Assembly (NCBI GenBank): GCA_036924285.1
Contig: JAYKYS010000024.1
Span: 1,488,001-1,552,000 of the forward strand
Direction of reading: 5' to 3'
Source of the DNA: Asterella californica
Lineage: Eukaryota; Streptophyta; Marchantiopsida; Marchantiales; Aytoniaceae
DNA length: 64,000 bases
Part shown: piece by piece, positions 34,401-47,637 of the stretch
How the letters are laid out: each line of letters begins with the position of its first letter
How positions within the stretch are numbered: position 1 is the stretch's first letter
The notes under the pieces: model-generated
The model's database searches: none
Told to the model about the DNA's origin: nothing
The model's input: the letters and a program-made list of their open reading frames with translations, nothing else
Translations under genes and position numbers: made by a program

Positions 34401-37400
34401 CGATAAGTACCTCCAGGAGTGTATTTGGAGTGCTATTAGGTTCAAGGAGAAGTGTAATATTGAAATGTCTTCTTGTGAGTTGACACTCACAATAAACTTA
34501 GCCAAAATCCTTGCGGCTTTAAATTCTGAGAGACAGAAGAGATGATCTCGGCAACGCTCCCTGTCCTACATGGTAGTCTGGCATGACTGTGATAACATAA
34601 CAGTCGCTGCAATGAACGATTTATACAAGCAGATCATATTACTGAGTCAGATACTATACACTCTTTGGACCGATTGATGGAATCACAACTAAAGGAGTTG
34701 AAGACACTTAGATGAACAAAGGTCCGCGCTGACTCAAGCGCAAACCTGGTAGAAACTTGACACTAGGAGTATTCAGCACGGAGCTCTCATACACGACAGC
34801 CTTGGCTTTCCCAGGTCTTTACACTTGATCGATCATACTCGATCTGACCTGCAAAACACAAATGCACCACCTTGCAAGTTTAGTGCAATATCTGGAACGC
34901 GGATTAGTTCGTATATATAGATGTCGCGCAAGTGGATGAATCTAGACTAAACGTAAATAATGCTTCGACAAAGAGTTTCGGTTCTCAAAATCCATGAACG
35001 GAGATGCCATTAGTAAGAGATATGGGGCTGGGTGATCTACGGAAGAGGGAAGAGGAAACTGAAATTATACCTTTCTTTCCAATTCCTAAATACGGTTCCA
35101 AGTAGTGGTAGAAGCAGCAGCACAAAGAGCAAAAGCAGAGTTTGAGGAAAAGCAAATTTAAAGCTTGGAAACATCAGTACGACAAGGAAAATGAAAGCTT
35201 TGAACAAATTTTCCTGTCAGTGTCAACAATCCTTTTGAACTTATCTCGGGCCCCAATCTAGAAGTTTACAAACCTTCTACTTGAACCACATCACAATAAC
35301 GCGTGAGCTTACGGATCACAGACTTTAATCACAACGTTGTTCCCTCTCCAGATATACTTGCAGCGTGGTAGCCTTTTTGTTCCGCATCAGCGAACGGCAG
35401 ACTTAATAGACACCTCCATCATCTGGTCTCTGCTTCACAGGTATCACATGGTAAGTGATTGTCATCTCCGGTTAATTTATGATAAAAGGTCACATTTCAT
35501 CCATGGCCAAATGCATCGTGCACGTGGCCGTCACTTTAATTCCGCTGGTTCTCGAGGTCAGACAGGCCAGAGCATGGAAGTCTTGAACAACGATAAGTCG
35601 TGGACTGAAAGCTTACAGCTGACACGATCGAAATTGAGGTGAAAGAGTGATCATGAAGGTGCACATCTGCAATCAAAGTTACTTTCAGGAACAGGAATGA
35701 GGCTAGTGTACACAGAAGCTGCACAATACTAGTAAGACTTAGTAAGTACCTCAATTAAACGAGGCGATGTATGTTCTGTCCCAGTCTGAGTCGACGTAAA
35801 ACAGCAATGAAGCGCGCGCAAAGAGGTCACCTCGAGCAGTTAGATGGCAATGCAGCTCACAGCGGCTGCAACATGTACATTGCGGGTGCTTCTACATCGA
35901 TATCCGATCAATAAGAAACGGCTTCATCGGTTGCACGACTCCCTGAGTCCCATACAATCGCAGCTCCGAAGATTTCTTGAGGTGTGAAGTAAGAAGGAAG
36001 TTGCAGCATTGGCCGAAAGTCAAAGCAAGGCCTACAGTAGTGATCGATGCATATGGATGAAAGCGAAGGTAGGTGAGTTTTCTGATGAGGACCGCGGGCC
36101 TTTCCTCCAGGTGATGAGAAGTTGAAATCTGAAGCCGACCCCAGGTGTACTGGGTAAATTTACATATTAGTACCCACTTCACATCGCACTGTAACATGCT
36201 TCTACTGCAGCAATGCATCGTCATGCGCTCTGAGACATGATAGCATGGCCAGTGGCCTAGATTCTCAGAAAATCGTAGAATAAAAGTCCACGTGGGCAGG
36301 GAGCAACTTCGAACCTTCCTCTGGGCCCCAAAGCCGCAGCTTGGATCATAGCTTTTATCTTATCGTTCAGGTTTCTTCGCGAGCACGATAAAGTAAATAA
36401 GAATGACCTCACCAGCAGCTGGTCAGCTGTTCCATTCGACAAACAAGAAACGATATCGAGGCTCGTTCGTATTCACTCCTTGGACCGCGCTACGGATCTT
36501 AGAACGTGCTTCAGTTATCATGTGGACTTGGTCAAACCTGTCCAATCGTTTACTTTGAGATCTACTACACGATAGTCGGTAACAGCACGTCGGATGCGAT
36601 TAGCTCCTATAGGGAGGGTCTTCCAGTTGCTTAATGTAAAGGCGAAGCTAAAGAATATATAACCAAAGATCTCCCAGAGGACATTTACTGCAAGAGATTC
36701 TGGTTGTCGCCAGAACTTCGAGTCGAACAGGAAAGGCTCATCTTTTATCAAGTGAATTAGACCGGGGTTGGTTTGAAATGTGTTCTTTATTCAATCTACT
36801 TTGTTGCACTAGATCTTAACGTAGGATCGAAGGACCTGTGGGTATACCTTCCTTGGGTTTTCACGGCTGAGGTTAGCAAGTGCAAGTGCCGAGAGCAAGA
36901 TAGGAGATTCGCTGTTCGGGCATGATCAAAGAGCATCGCTCCATGTCTGTGTGGACGGGTGTGCCACGCGTACTGTGGTTAGAGTCCGGACTGTTCGTGC
37001 GCGTGAATAAGACCTTGGCTTCATCCGTTACCGGCAGTCAACGCTCCGGCATCTTTGTTGGCTTGGCCTGCTGTCACGTAGGCGAAGATTTAAGGTTCGA
37101 ATTACTTTTAGGAGATTGTAAGAACCCCCGGCATGGGTATGTCACATAACACGTATAAACCTTGAAGTCGCAGTTTGATGTTTGATCCCGTTTGGTTATT
37201 CGACCACCTCGGTAAGGATAATCATAGTTTGGGACTACTGCAGAAGGAAATGAAAGCAACAATAACAACAAGATGCTTGCAGTGGACAGGAGTCAAGGGG
37301 GTCCGCATTTGAACCGAATTGTAGAAGAATGTTCAATTGGTACTAAAACCCTATGTCACCCGGTACCGAAGGTTGAGTTGCTTGCCTTATGCAGCTCCTG

Positions 37401-37909
37401 GCTTCCCGTGCTATAGATCAGACTGTGAAGGCATCCTTCCGCACTCGGTATTTAGCCTATGCCGTTGTGGAGCTCGATCGGATCTTAGGGTGAAGCTTTT
37501 CACACCTTTCACATGATTTTGAACACAAATGTGAAGAGTTTGCTAGGCGATCTGATACAAACTGGGCTTGCAATTCAGGTTTTGCGGAACGTATTCAGCG
37601 CCGTTAACACACCATATACAACGCAAAAGTGTTTACGGTCCTCGACGTTTTAGTGTGTATTATTGGCTTCATACCTTGGTATTTATTGGCGTACTAACAC
37701 TTGGTATTTAGGGCACTGTGTCGCTATTTGACTCTGTTGTAACAAAACTGAGAATTGTATTCTAAGTTTCTCATAATATGGAACTTTTATATCCCACAAC
37801 AGAATACTACCGGCTTGTTAGATGATGATCTTGGATGATGCGAAAACACTTCTTGTCACAAAAGATCTAAAAGATGATTTTGAAAGCCAAGACGGTTCAT
37901 TATCGTTCA

Positions 37910-38040
37910 AAACCTTTTTTCAGAAAGTACAAATTGTGTACTCGATAAAGTTTTATACGATTTAGAACTTTCTAACAGTAGAATTTGGAATGGATCTTTT
38001 CCGAAAAAATTGAAACTTTAAGGACTTGAGTTCATGTCAG
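37910..38040 (+). mobile_element. Fragment of copia leader
   Basis: Matches in order to about 20490-20615: TTGTGTACTCG, AATTTGGAATGGATCTTTT against AATTGGATCTTTT, and GGACTTGAGT. No LTR or primer site is attached. Confidence 0.5.
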
Positions 38041-38731
38041 CTCTCTCTTATCTCAAAGTATGAATTTTTGAGTGCATTTTTTAATTTTATTTAGTTTATG
38101 CTATCATTATGATTAGAGAAAGAAAAGAAATGTTCTGAATGATTTTTGTAGAGGCGATGTGTCGTGTCTGGGACTGGAAAGTTTTGTCCAAAAAAGAGAA
38201 TGTTTGTGGGAGTTCTTGTGTGTATGATTTTAGAAAGTCACAAACAATTCATTCTAGTCATTAAGTCTTGTAGAGTTCTTTTGGCTAGAACAATAGGTAC
38301 TTGGTTAGTACCGCGAGAGAGAAAACCTCTTTAATTGAGAGGTTAAATATCAACTCTAACCATTTATGATTGATGTTAAGGGGATATTTCATTTTGAAAA
38401 AATTCAATAAACTAAGTGAGATGTGTTTTCTTTTGGAAATGACACACTAAGAAAAAGATACTTCTAGAAGATTTGTTTTTAGTGCTTCTTAAGTATGTTC
38501 TTTTTGAAATGAATTTATCTTTATTGCAATAATATACATTACAAGTCATTAAGTCGTTAAGATCTATGCCACATTAAAAGATAAGCATTGGACCAATGAG
38601 GATGAGAAACTTGGGAAACATAAAAGGTTTGAAATATCCATTTCTAACCTCATTTTATAAACCTTCTTATCATTCTTGGAAATGTATTCTTATTTTTTCG
38701 ACTTTTTTGTCTTGTTTTGCAAGCGTGTCGT

Positions 38732-38769
38732 TTACATACCATTGTTCTGCAAAGAACAATGGTATGTAA
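38732..38769. repeat. Perfect 17-bp hairpin
   Basis: TTACATACCATTGTTCT (38732-38748) and its exact complement (38753-38769) flank a 4-base loop. A third, related copy (AACAATGGTATACCATT) follows within 20 bp. Confidence 0.9.
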
Positions 38770-41700
38770 TTGGTATTGTAAACAATGGTATACCATTTCT
38801 TGACACCACCTCACCAGCAGCTGTTCAAGCAAACAGGAAATGATATCGGGGCTCGTGTTCACTCCTTGGTCTTCGTCTATGGATCTTAAAACGTGCTTTA
38901 GTAATCATGTGGACTTGTTCAGAGCTGTCCAATAGATTACTTTCAGATCTACTACACGATAGTCAGTAACAGCGCGTTAGCTCCTGCGTCGGATGCGATT
39001 AGCTCTTATACGTAAGAGTGTTCCAGAGGACATTTACTCGCAAGAGATTGTGGGTGTTGCCCGAACTTCCAGTCCAACAGGAAAGGCTCATCTTTTATAA
39101 AGGGAATTAGACCGAGGTTGGTATGAAATGTGTTCTTTATTCAATCTGCTTTGTTGCACTAGACCTCAACAAAGGATCGGAGGACCTGTGGGTATACGTA
39201 TACTTTCCTTGGGTTACTAGTCGCAAGTGCCAAGAGCAAGATAGGATATTCTCTGTTCGGGCATGATCAAAGAGCATTGCTCCATGTCTGTGTGGACGGC
39301 TGGGCCACGCATACTGTGGTCAGAGTCCAGAAAATCGAGTCACTTTCCGCTGTCAATCTTCACCAGTCGATTACTAAGCCGGTTCACGAGAGACCACTGC
39401 AGTGCACTACTGGATGAAAAGTTCCCTAGGCCTGCACTTCAAGAGTTGAGAGAACTCAATTGATGAGATTCTTTGCGGATGATTGCCCCTTGATCCTTGA
39501 GTGTTATATTCGTATATGTAGGTGCAGGCTTGGAAGAGCTACACAAGCCGGAAAGAAAGACTTTGGAAAGTTAATATGATCCTTTTTGGATTTTTTCTGT
39601 TGTGTAAAGCTGTTTTCGCTGCGACCATGACAAGATGAGACCACCAAACAGACTGTAAAACCACCGCAATACAACCTCGTAGGTACCTCAGGTTGAACAC
39701 CTAAACTGATGTTTTTGGGTGAGAGCAACAGCAGCACGCTTGTCAGACTTGCAGAATTACGACATTCACATGTACGCATTAGACAAAGTAATAATAAACT
39801 GACAGAACAACGGGTTAACTGTTAATGTTCTGTTTAGATAACAGTAACATTCTATTTGATGAATATGAAGTAGGCTTAATGTAGTTCGCTTGGAGAACAG
39901 TGGAGAAACTGAACAGGGCTGGAGTTAACCACCTGAGACAAAACTGCTAAGCTTCTTCTTCATGATCAGGCTCCTCGTTAAATAGTTAGAACTCAGATCT
40001 AAACGGCCCAGAAGCTTAAAGGTTGATGCAGTAAATACACTCGGTCTGAATTATTATTTGTATCTTTAAACTTTTCGATAATGCCATACATGTACAGTTG
40101 ATATATATATATATGGAATGTTTGTCACTATGGAGGTAGCTAAGAGGGTCGACAGGAGAGAACTTTGTTCCATGTCACAGGATGGAAGTCAACAACGATC
40201 GAACTTCTATCTCATTCCACGTGAAGTGATATTAACAGCTCTAAGATCCACACATGTGCATTCTAGATCTGTCCTATAATATGTAACATAGTTTACGTTT
40301 GAATCCAAAATAATATCTGATAAAATCCACACTTGCATCCAGCAGGGAGAGAATATTTTGGAGCAATCGCTATTAGAGAAATCGTTCTTCTTGCTTCAAG
40401 AAGAGAAGAAGCTTGGCAGGCACTGATGATACTCTATGTATATTCGCATAGAGGTGCTTTGTCTGTTCCTTTCTTGACATGATCAAGAAGTATGGAAATC
40501 ACATATCATGGAGTGCATCTCTCTCAGTCAAGTCGGCAATATTGAATAAGTCTCCAGCAATATTGAATACTCAACTATAAGATATGAACAAGCTATGGGC
40601 TGCTGTTGGTGAATGAAGCATAAGCTTCTGAATCAGTTGGAAGGATTATCTTCGTCTTCTATTAGAACAGCTGGGAAAGATTGGACCCACCGGTCCTTCA
40701 TCATCACTTTGTACTTTGGCACTTCTAGATCTCTCCTTCAATGAAGCTCACCTTCAAGTGGGAACGGATCGAAACTAAAAATATAAAACCTGTAAGTCAA
40801 ACGCGTTTAGACGTATTTCTGGGATTACAAATGTGATGGTTTACTAAATAAATTAATAATCAATATATTAATTATTCTTTATTTCTTCTTGATAGAAAGA
40901 TTAGAGAATAAACTGAAGCTACAGTACTTGCCTTCTTACATCTTTAGATGGAACCCATGTGCAAAATATGCATTTAAACTGCACTTCAAAGAAAAAGGAG
41001 GAAAAAGACAAACATAAGAGAAACTCATATACACAATAAAAGATGCACGTAACATTTTCCTAGCCTCAATATACGCTTTGCAGAAATGGTAACTCTCTCC
41101 TACGGGCAAGGGATATGTGATAAAGTTAAAAGTTCTAACTTTAACACCCTTATATTATCCATTTCTGTGGTTTAATTACAATACTTCAGAGAAAGAGTCA
41201 GGTGGTGATACTCTCGTAGACAGTCACTGAAAGTCAATCACTGAAAGGGAAGACATAGTTCAGCTGAGAAGGATATAATGATGTAGCATGACAGGATACA
41301 ACCAACAGCAACTTCAACGCTGGTCTGGGCCAATGAGTCCCCAATCTACTTTCTGTTCAGCACAAGATTAGTTTCCGCTTGTCACTAGACTGCCATTTCT
41401 TCTGGCACAATCAAGAAGTTTCTCTTATTTCACTGCAGTGATTATACAAGATTATGCGGTCCAACATCAGATTTTGTCATAAATTTACTTTTCTACAACC
41501 ACCCAATAGGTTTTCATGTTTGATCTCATTTCCTTGGTGATGTATTGTTTGATAACATCTTTCACTAACTGTCAACAATAATAAAATCAGTTATTTTTTC
41601 ATCTTCCACTTATCATTACCATTCACCGCGAGATATAGAATCTAGCATATCACTGAAATAAAAAGTAATTTTTTTTACAATCTATAACAAGTGAAAGATA

Positions 41701-42341
41701 TAATCAAACATTACACCACAAACAGAGGTGTGATCGAGATCAGGCACAACAAACCTATTAAAAATGTAATGAAATACATTTCTGGACTTCTGTCTAGCCA
41801 TTGTGCAGAGATTTACTTGATCAGACCTCGCAATGAAAGTAAGACTTGATCAGACCCCTTTTAGAATTTCTTACTTTATCAGACCCATGACCTGGATTGT
41901 CCACTCATACAAGTCATGTTATTTAGTTATACCAAAAATTGAGCCTTGCCTCGTTTTCTGGCAAGTGCAGTGACGTGAAAATAAACCTGAGAAAATAATT
42001 TTAGATCATTGGTTGACTTCTTTCTATGTATGCATAGTCTTTTCTATCACATACTGCTGACTAGGCAAAGAGACCTGTACATTAGCACCTCCAGGTGAAG
42101 GGTCTTATCAAAGAAAGAATTATAAGAGGGGTATTGTCAAATCCTACATTCTTTCTAGAGGTCTGATCAAGTAAATTTCTGATCCATTGTGGACTGTATG
42201 ATACCAGCCATGAAAGCGTATTGTACTTGTGCTTGGAATACTCTAGTGACTAGTTGTACTGCAAATTCTCATAGTCACCTTTTTTGCCGACTGTGGTGGT
42301 GTATTTACTCTGGAGTCTAGAACCATAACAGTTATTCGTAA

Positions 42342-44600
42342 TTTAGATTTTACTGGAGAGGTTAAATTTATTTTATACTTCTCGTGATCTGCATGTCCAC
42401 AACATTCACACTGAAAAGTATTTGTTGACTGTCCTCCGAATGAACATTCATGAGGAATAATTGCTGGAAGAAATTCCGAATGATCTGGTTTGAGTGTGGG
42501 TCCTTTGGGCTGTATTGCTATTCACTCATGTTAATATATATTATAGTTTTATTGCTTATTTATTTGATATTCAATAATCCAGGTCCCAACACCGCCTTTG
42601 GAATAGTTCCTTGAACAGTTCTTCTAGTTATGAAGAGTACAGTACCTCACACACTTCTTATTACCAGATCGGCTCGGACTTTCAAGCTCATGTACCATAC
42701 TTATCGTGTTGGAATTTTATACTGCATTGTAACGAAAAGATGAATCTCTCTAATCATTATAAATGATAACATTGCTAGAAATTGCAAGCAGAGTCTGACA
42801 TCCCATAAGCTATCTGTCTGTTATACTTTCTGCATACTAGGGTACTGCAGAAAGTATAAGTGCAAGGACTTGCTACCAAGAATATTCATCTACATCTATC
42901 AAGAATATAACATCTTCATCTAATTTATTCTCTAATCTTTCTGGCAAAAAAGGGAATAGACAATAAATTAATGGAAATCCCTCCGGCACTCTAAGTGCAC
43001 ATGGGTGACGAGTGAACATCACAAGGTCGTCTAACACAAGGTCTGAAGGTCTGTGATGACCAAAAACCTCAAAAAGTAATGTCAGATTCTAATCTTTTTT
43101 CTAGAGAGAAGCACACATCATGACACCCCTCATGTCATCTGGGGCTGCAGTTTCGACATTGCATAGCTTTGTTCTCAAGCTTTGGCTTTTTCTTGGTGTA
43201 GACATTCTTAGAGAAGAAAAAGAACACATTTGCATACTTCGGTCGATTAGAGTCCTTTTTCTTAATTAGAATGTCCAAGTGTAGTTTCTGATGAGGATGT
43301 TTTCTTAAGGTGGTTTTTGTGCATTCAAAGGAAGATTTTGGAATACTAATATACTAGTCTGTATTGAAGAACTTCGACTGACTTAATAGCCTAATGGAGT
43401 TTTCTTATGTGGAGTTGGTCGACCCAGTGTCATCCAGGAAGTAGTCTATAGTGTAATCTAACTCTTGTCTGATGGGGTTTGGGTTAGTTCACTTTATAAG
43501 GGTCTCAAAGCCAAAGAGATTACTGTCAGTCCATCTTACATACTTTTCTTCAGATCATTACATGTTTGCTGATGTGGATGGCACAAAATTCAGTCCATAG
43601 AAATCCTTCTTGGACCGATACAACAAAATGATGTAAAACATCAGTCAAATAGTGACGTGAAATATGGAACCAACTATAGGAAGAAAAAGAGATCATTCAT
43701 AGATAAATAGTAGTGAGATTACATAGAAGTGAGAGATTGATCTTGAGGCTCTACAGGTAATACTTTAGTTATCTAAAGGATTCTGAAGTACGTGTAAGAA
43801 GAGAGAAGAGAGTAATCCTGTCCCTAATTTGGAAAGTATACTTTCTTGCCATGAGATTTTCCTATAAAATCAAATCAGTCAAGTTGGAAGTATATTTTCC
43901 ATTTGCCTATTTTCCATTTGCCTATGAAGTTAAATAAACCTACGTTATTATGTTTCTACTCTGTTCAAGTACATGCTTCACAAAATCAATTTTTCTAGTG
44001 AATGCAAAAGTGAATTTATAGTGAAATCACCTAGAAACACATCACCAGTGGAATTAGTCGGTTCTTTTCCTTAATCTCATATGTGTGAAGCGGTGAAAAC
44101 AGAATCAATCTCATCAAAATCTGCTGTCTTTCTTTACAATCTCTCGTCCATAATTTCAAAACGCCAATCTTCACACGTCTCTTTTGCATAGATTTGATTT
44201 GTAAGATCTGAGAATGTGCTTTTCACATTCAGTTACAAAGTTCTTTTATGAATACAAAAAGTATTATGAGAGAAAACTAGAAGTTCATTGCGACTTACCA
44301 AATCCTGCCAACAGATCCCTTAGAAAACTTCACTTCTGGCTTGTGGTTTAACCGTTAACCACCGTCGACAACATGATAAATAAAAGATTCGTTGACAGCA
44401 TGCATGAAACAAAAAACTTGACATTTCACACTGTGTCACAGTATCACTGCGCAAAGTCAACCGAGTCCACGATATTTTGAAAAACGCAGTTCGGTAATCT
44501 CCGATGCAGATCTTAAATCATTATGATGAATGTGATGCAGTGGTTTTCTCCGTTGTGCCTTGGCATATCGACACGTACGACAAAGGCACGGTCGAGTATC
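42342..44600. other. AT-rich stretch without a supportable gene
   Basis: No credible frame was seen. The only structure noted is a 14-bp hairpin at 42821-42834 / 42846-42859. Confidence 0.5.
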
Positions 44601-45600
44601 TACGCAATCTTAGTTCCGAGTCATAACTTGGGGACTTCGACTGAATATTTGTCGAATATCTACTATAGTATGTAGTTCACAGTAAAGTCTTGTTATCGTG
44701 GGACTCCGTTGGCCGTGAAGGTTCACAGCCAGGGGATCTCCAGACCACTGTCGAATTTGAAGCTTACAGGGAAATCTAGTTGCGTTGCATTGCGCTCGTT
44801 CAAAAGCCATTTTGGGGGTCCTGCGGTAAACTCTGATATGTTGATTTCAAGGAACGGCACAGTTTCAACTCCATGGTTTATGCCAGAAATAACCTGATTT
44901 CTTAGAAACTAACTTAAAACATAAAGCTCCTCGATAGCTTTCCATACGATCCTCACATGTCTCATGAAGAAAAGCATTTCCCAGTTTACGGTGCCTCCTT
45001 GGTGCTCCCTAATGCTCCCTTGGAGAACTCTGCCCGGCAACGCGGGTCACTGCGGGACCAACAGGTCCGAGTATGTGTAGGTCCAGCAGGGACTCATGGG
45101 AAACAACAATCAACGTTTGCATTGAACATGACTTTCTTCGATAGACGACAGTCTCGGATTCTGGGAATGGATCAGGGAAACGGTGATGACTGTCGAGAAG
45201 AAGACGATGGTGAATGAATGACGGAGGACCAAATTGTCATACGAGAAACAAAACCGCAGCATCGCAGTTTTAATTTGAGGGAGTTATGTACCGTCGTGAA
45301 GCGTCCTTGCTTGTTTGATCCGTACTCGCACGTATTTATGTTACCAATATGAGTGGTCGCCTACTATTTCTTCATAGAACTACTTTCTGCTGGTGTGTGA
45401 GGCGACTATGCCTCGTCCTCCAAATCTCGTTACCAGTTCGTCTGGACAAATTAATCTCGTGTAGAAGTGATCGAGCATTGACGGATAGATAGAGCGAATA
45501 TTAAGATTCCCCTCGTTGAGGGTTGTAGGCAACGGATGAACATTTGCGGTAGACAAGAATAAACTCTCCGGGCAAAGAGGTGCAAGTCAAGCAGGCAAAC

Positions 45601-46052
45601 TTATGTGAATCTACGCAGATTTGCAGTCAATAGGGAAGTTATGTGAGTGGATACTCGACGATAGCCGTCCGCCACCCATTTACCATTTCTCATTCCAGAT
45701 GAGAACCCTTTCCAAGAAGTGGAAGCGTTTGGTTTATATTTCTGAAATGCCTTTCGAGTCCCTGTGACAAAGCATGCCGTAGAATCAAGTTGCCCGTGAC
45801 GCTGCCCAGGGGGTCCACTGTCTGTCATCAGCTTTTGCATGAACCTAAATGTCTTGGCGGGCTTGGGGAATGAATATTCATCGATTGTCATTTTCTTATC
45901 GTTGAGATATGGACTTTCCTTGTTTTCAAGCACTTCGAAGAAAGCCTGGAAACTGGCTTTTGATGACAATGTAGCAAGAGCTGCCGCCGTAGCAGCTTCA
46001 CCGACTGTATGAGGCCTGTACACGGAGCTAGGCCCTACCGGTAGAAGCAGGC
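45601..46052 (-). CDS. Possible exon of an unidentified gene
   Basis: The - strand frame runs about 150 codons from a good acceptor (pyrimidine-rich, ending TTCATAG before 46053) to a stop at 45601. It reads LGISLLLPVGPSSVYRPHTV, KASFQAFFEVLENKESPYLN, SFPKPAKTFRFMQKLM and NGKWVADGYRRVSTHITSL. Composition is protein-like, but I recognise no domain. It may belong with the frame at 46903-47289. Confidence 0.3.
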
Positions 46053-46902
46053 TGATTCCCAAGCCTATGAACAGTTGAGGAGAAGCAGTTTGAAGTTACT
46101 AGAAGAGAAACGCAACGCAATGAATAGCCAACGGATAGAAAGATCCCATCAAGCTTCACAAGGGAAAGAAGGACCCGAAGGGCCAAACAACCGACGTCCC
46201 GAAGGGAGGAAGAACACCCCGTTACCAGTAGCTCTAACGTCCTCTATCGCTAAAATATCACACACCCCTGTCAAAACTCTGCATATAACAGGTGTTACTT
46301 AATAACACCCAGCTATCAGTAGCTCTAAGGTCGACTATAGCTAAAATATCAACAACAGTAAGTAAAAACTACTGAATACAACAGGTGCACATGAAATAGT
46401 ATCGCATACTGCAATTGCTTTCTTGTGGAACGAGACTGCTAAAGCTCTCTGTACAGTAATAGAAACTCTCTGTCCAAAAAACGTTGTTACGGTGATTACT
46501 CCGAGAAGTATCTTTGATTGGACTGCAAGCGCTTTACCCACTTGTCCTGTTTTATATTACACTTTCTTCACGCAGGTCTCACCTCATAAACCAGGACTGC
46601 CACTTACCGTTATTATTCGTATCTGTTGAGTTAAATATCTCTCAGGTAACAGCCCGCAGGCGAGGAGGTGGAAGCACCTATAAAGAGAAGGAGGCGAGAG
46701 CACATTTAGACAATTCTTGCCCTAGACCTCACCCTTGATAACTACCTAATGATTCACCTCTCTACATCACTTACAGTAAGCAGGTAGATGCCGAAATTCT
46801 CTCCTCACAGACGAGAGGACCTTGCGAAGAGGACCTTGTTTATACTGGTGGTTCTTCTACGACGCGACAGAGAGGAAGGCGGTGCAGCGCATCTCACCAG
46901 GT

Positions 46903-47289
46903 TTACATCAACAAGTTAGGCTCAGGTGCAAACTTTGCCCAAAGGAACCCGCCAACAGAATACCAGTCAGGTGATAAACTACCACTTTTACAGTGTGCCG
47001 TGTTTACATAAATCTTGAGCCAATCAACAAGGTCGGTCCGAATCTCTGCAATCCTTGGATCTTCAAACGGAGTCCAGATTCCACTTAAAGTCGATCTAGT
47101 ATTCGCACTGTGTTCAGATGAATGCGAAACACGTTTTGGAAGACCATCCACTAAGGAACACAAGTATGAAACAATTGCTTCCGACTGATAGTCAGCAGCC
47201 GTCGGAGTCCTCCAAGCATGGACAGTAACAGTGCGACAGACCAGTGGGTAGTGCACGAGGTAGCATCTATTCCCCCAGTCCGTAAACAC
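46903..47289 (-). CDS. Possible exon of an unidentified gene
   Basis: A 128-codon - strand frame includes GNRCYLVHYPLVCRTVTVHA, TAADYQSEAIVSYLCSLVDG, WTPFEDPRIAEIRTDLVDWL and PDWYSVGGFLWAKFAPEPN. It ends LLM followed by TAA within ATGTAAAC, which could instead be a GTAAAC donor. No family was recognised. It lies upstream of 45601-46052 on the same strand. Confidence 0.3.
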   Translation of the reverse strand: MFTDWGNRCYLVHYPLVCRTVTVHAWRTPTAADYQSEAIVSYLCSLVDGLPKRVSHSSEHSANTRSTLSGIWTPFEDPRIAEIRTDLVDWLKIYVNTAHCKSGSLSPDWYSVGGFLWAKFAPEPNLLM

Positions 47290-47637
47290 TTATACTAGGA
47301 AAGCATTCAGTATATTTCTGTTTGCGGTTGCAAACCAACCCACTTCGACTCCACGTTTCGCTTAAGACAATATTCCCACTTAGGGCTGTACGAAGGAACG
47401 CGTCCACTACTGCACCACCACTTTTGCGTTCCTCTCTACGATTGTTGCATTGCTGACTGTGGGATTAATCTCGGTTGACCTGCTTCACACGACATAAAAC
47501 TTTGAAACACGCAATAAGTTGAAACTCGAGAACATTTGCAAACCTATTTACTTCATCGCCAATCAAATTGACAAAGGAAAGCTTGTCTGCGTGGTAGAAC
47601 AACTCTCAAGTAGAGGTCCTGACCTCTTGACGCACCT

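Larger units (their letters stand above)
36405..39330. repeat. Insertion flanked by a duplicated segment in D2 right copy
   Basis: Sequence at about 36405-36985 (CACCAGCAGCTG...GTACTGTGGT) is repeated at about 38811-39325 with divergence and small gaps. About 1.8 kb between them has no match in D2 left. This inner part has no coding frame I recognise. It ends with the hairpin at 38732-38769 and includes a diverged copy of copia leader sequence (37910-38040). Confidence 0.7.
34478..42341. repeat. Duplication D2, right copy
   Basis: The direct counterpart of 12266-18357, longer because of an extra segment of about 2.3 kb (about 36990-39260). It starts AGTTGACACTCAC and ends AACAGTTATTCGTAA. 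The leader-exon acceptor and donor near 34594 and 34491 are kept, but no Roco coding exon follows on the - strand. No recognisable protein is encoded. An AT dinucleotide run is at about 40098-40111. Confidence 0.9.

Noticed and set aside
44957..45217. 86-codon + strand frame (MSHEEKHFPVYG...)
   Set aside because: No domain, no splice context and no conserved copy; probably chance.
46224..46390. Imperfect repeat CAGTAGCTCTAA...GCTAAAATATC as a CRISPR-like array
   Set aside because: Only two diverged units, in a plant-like context.
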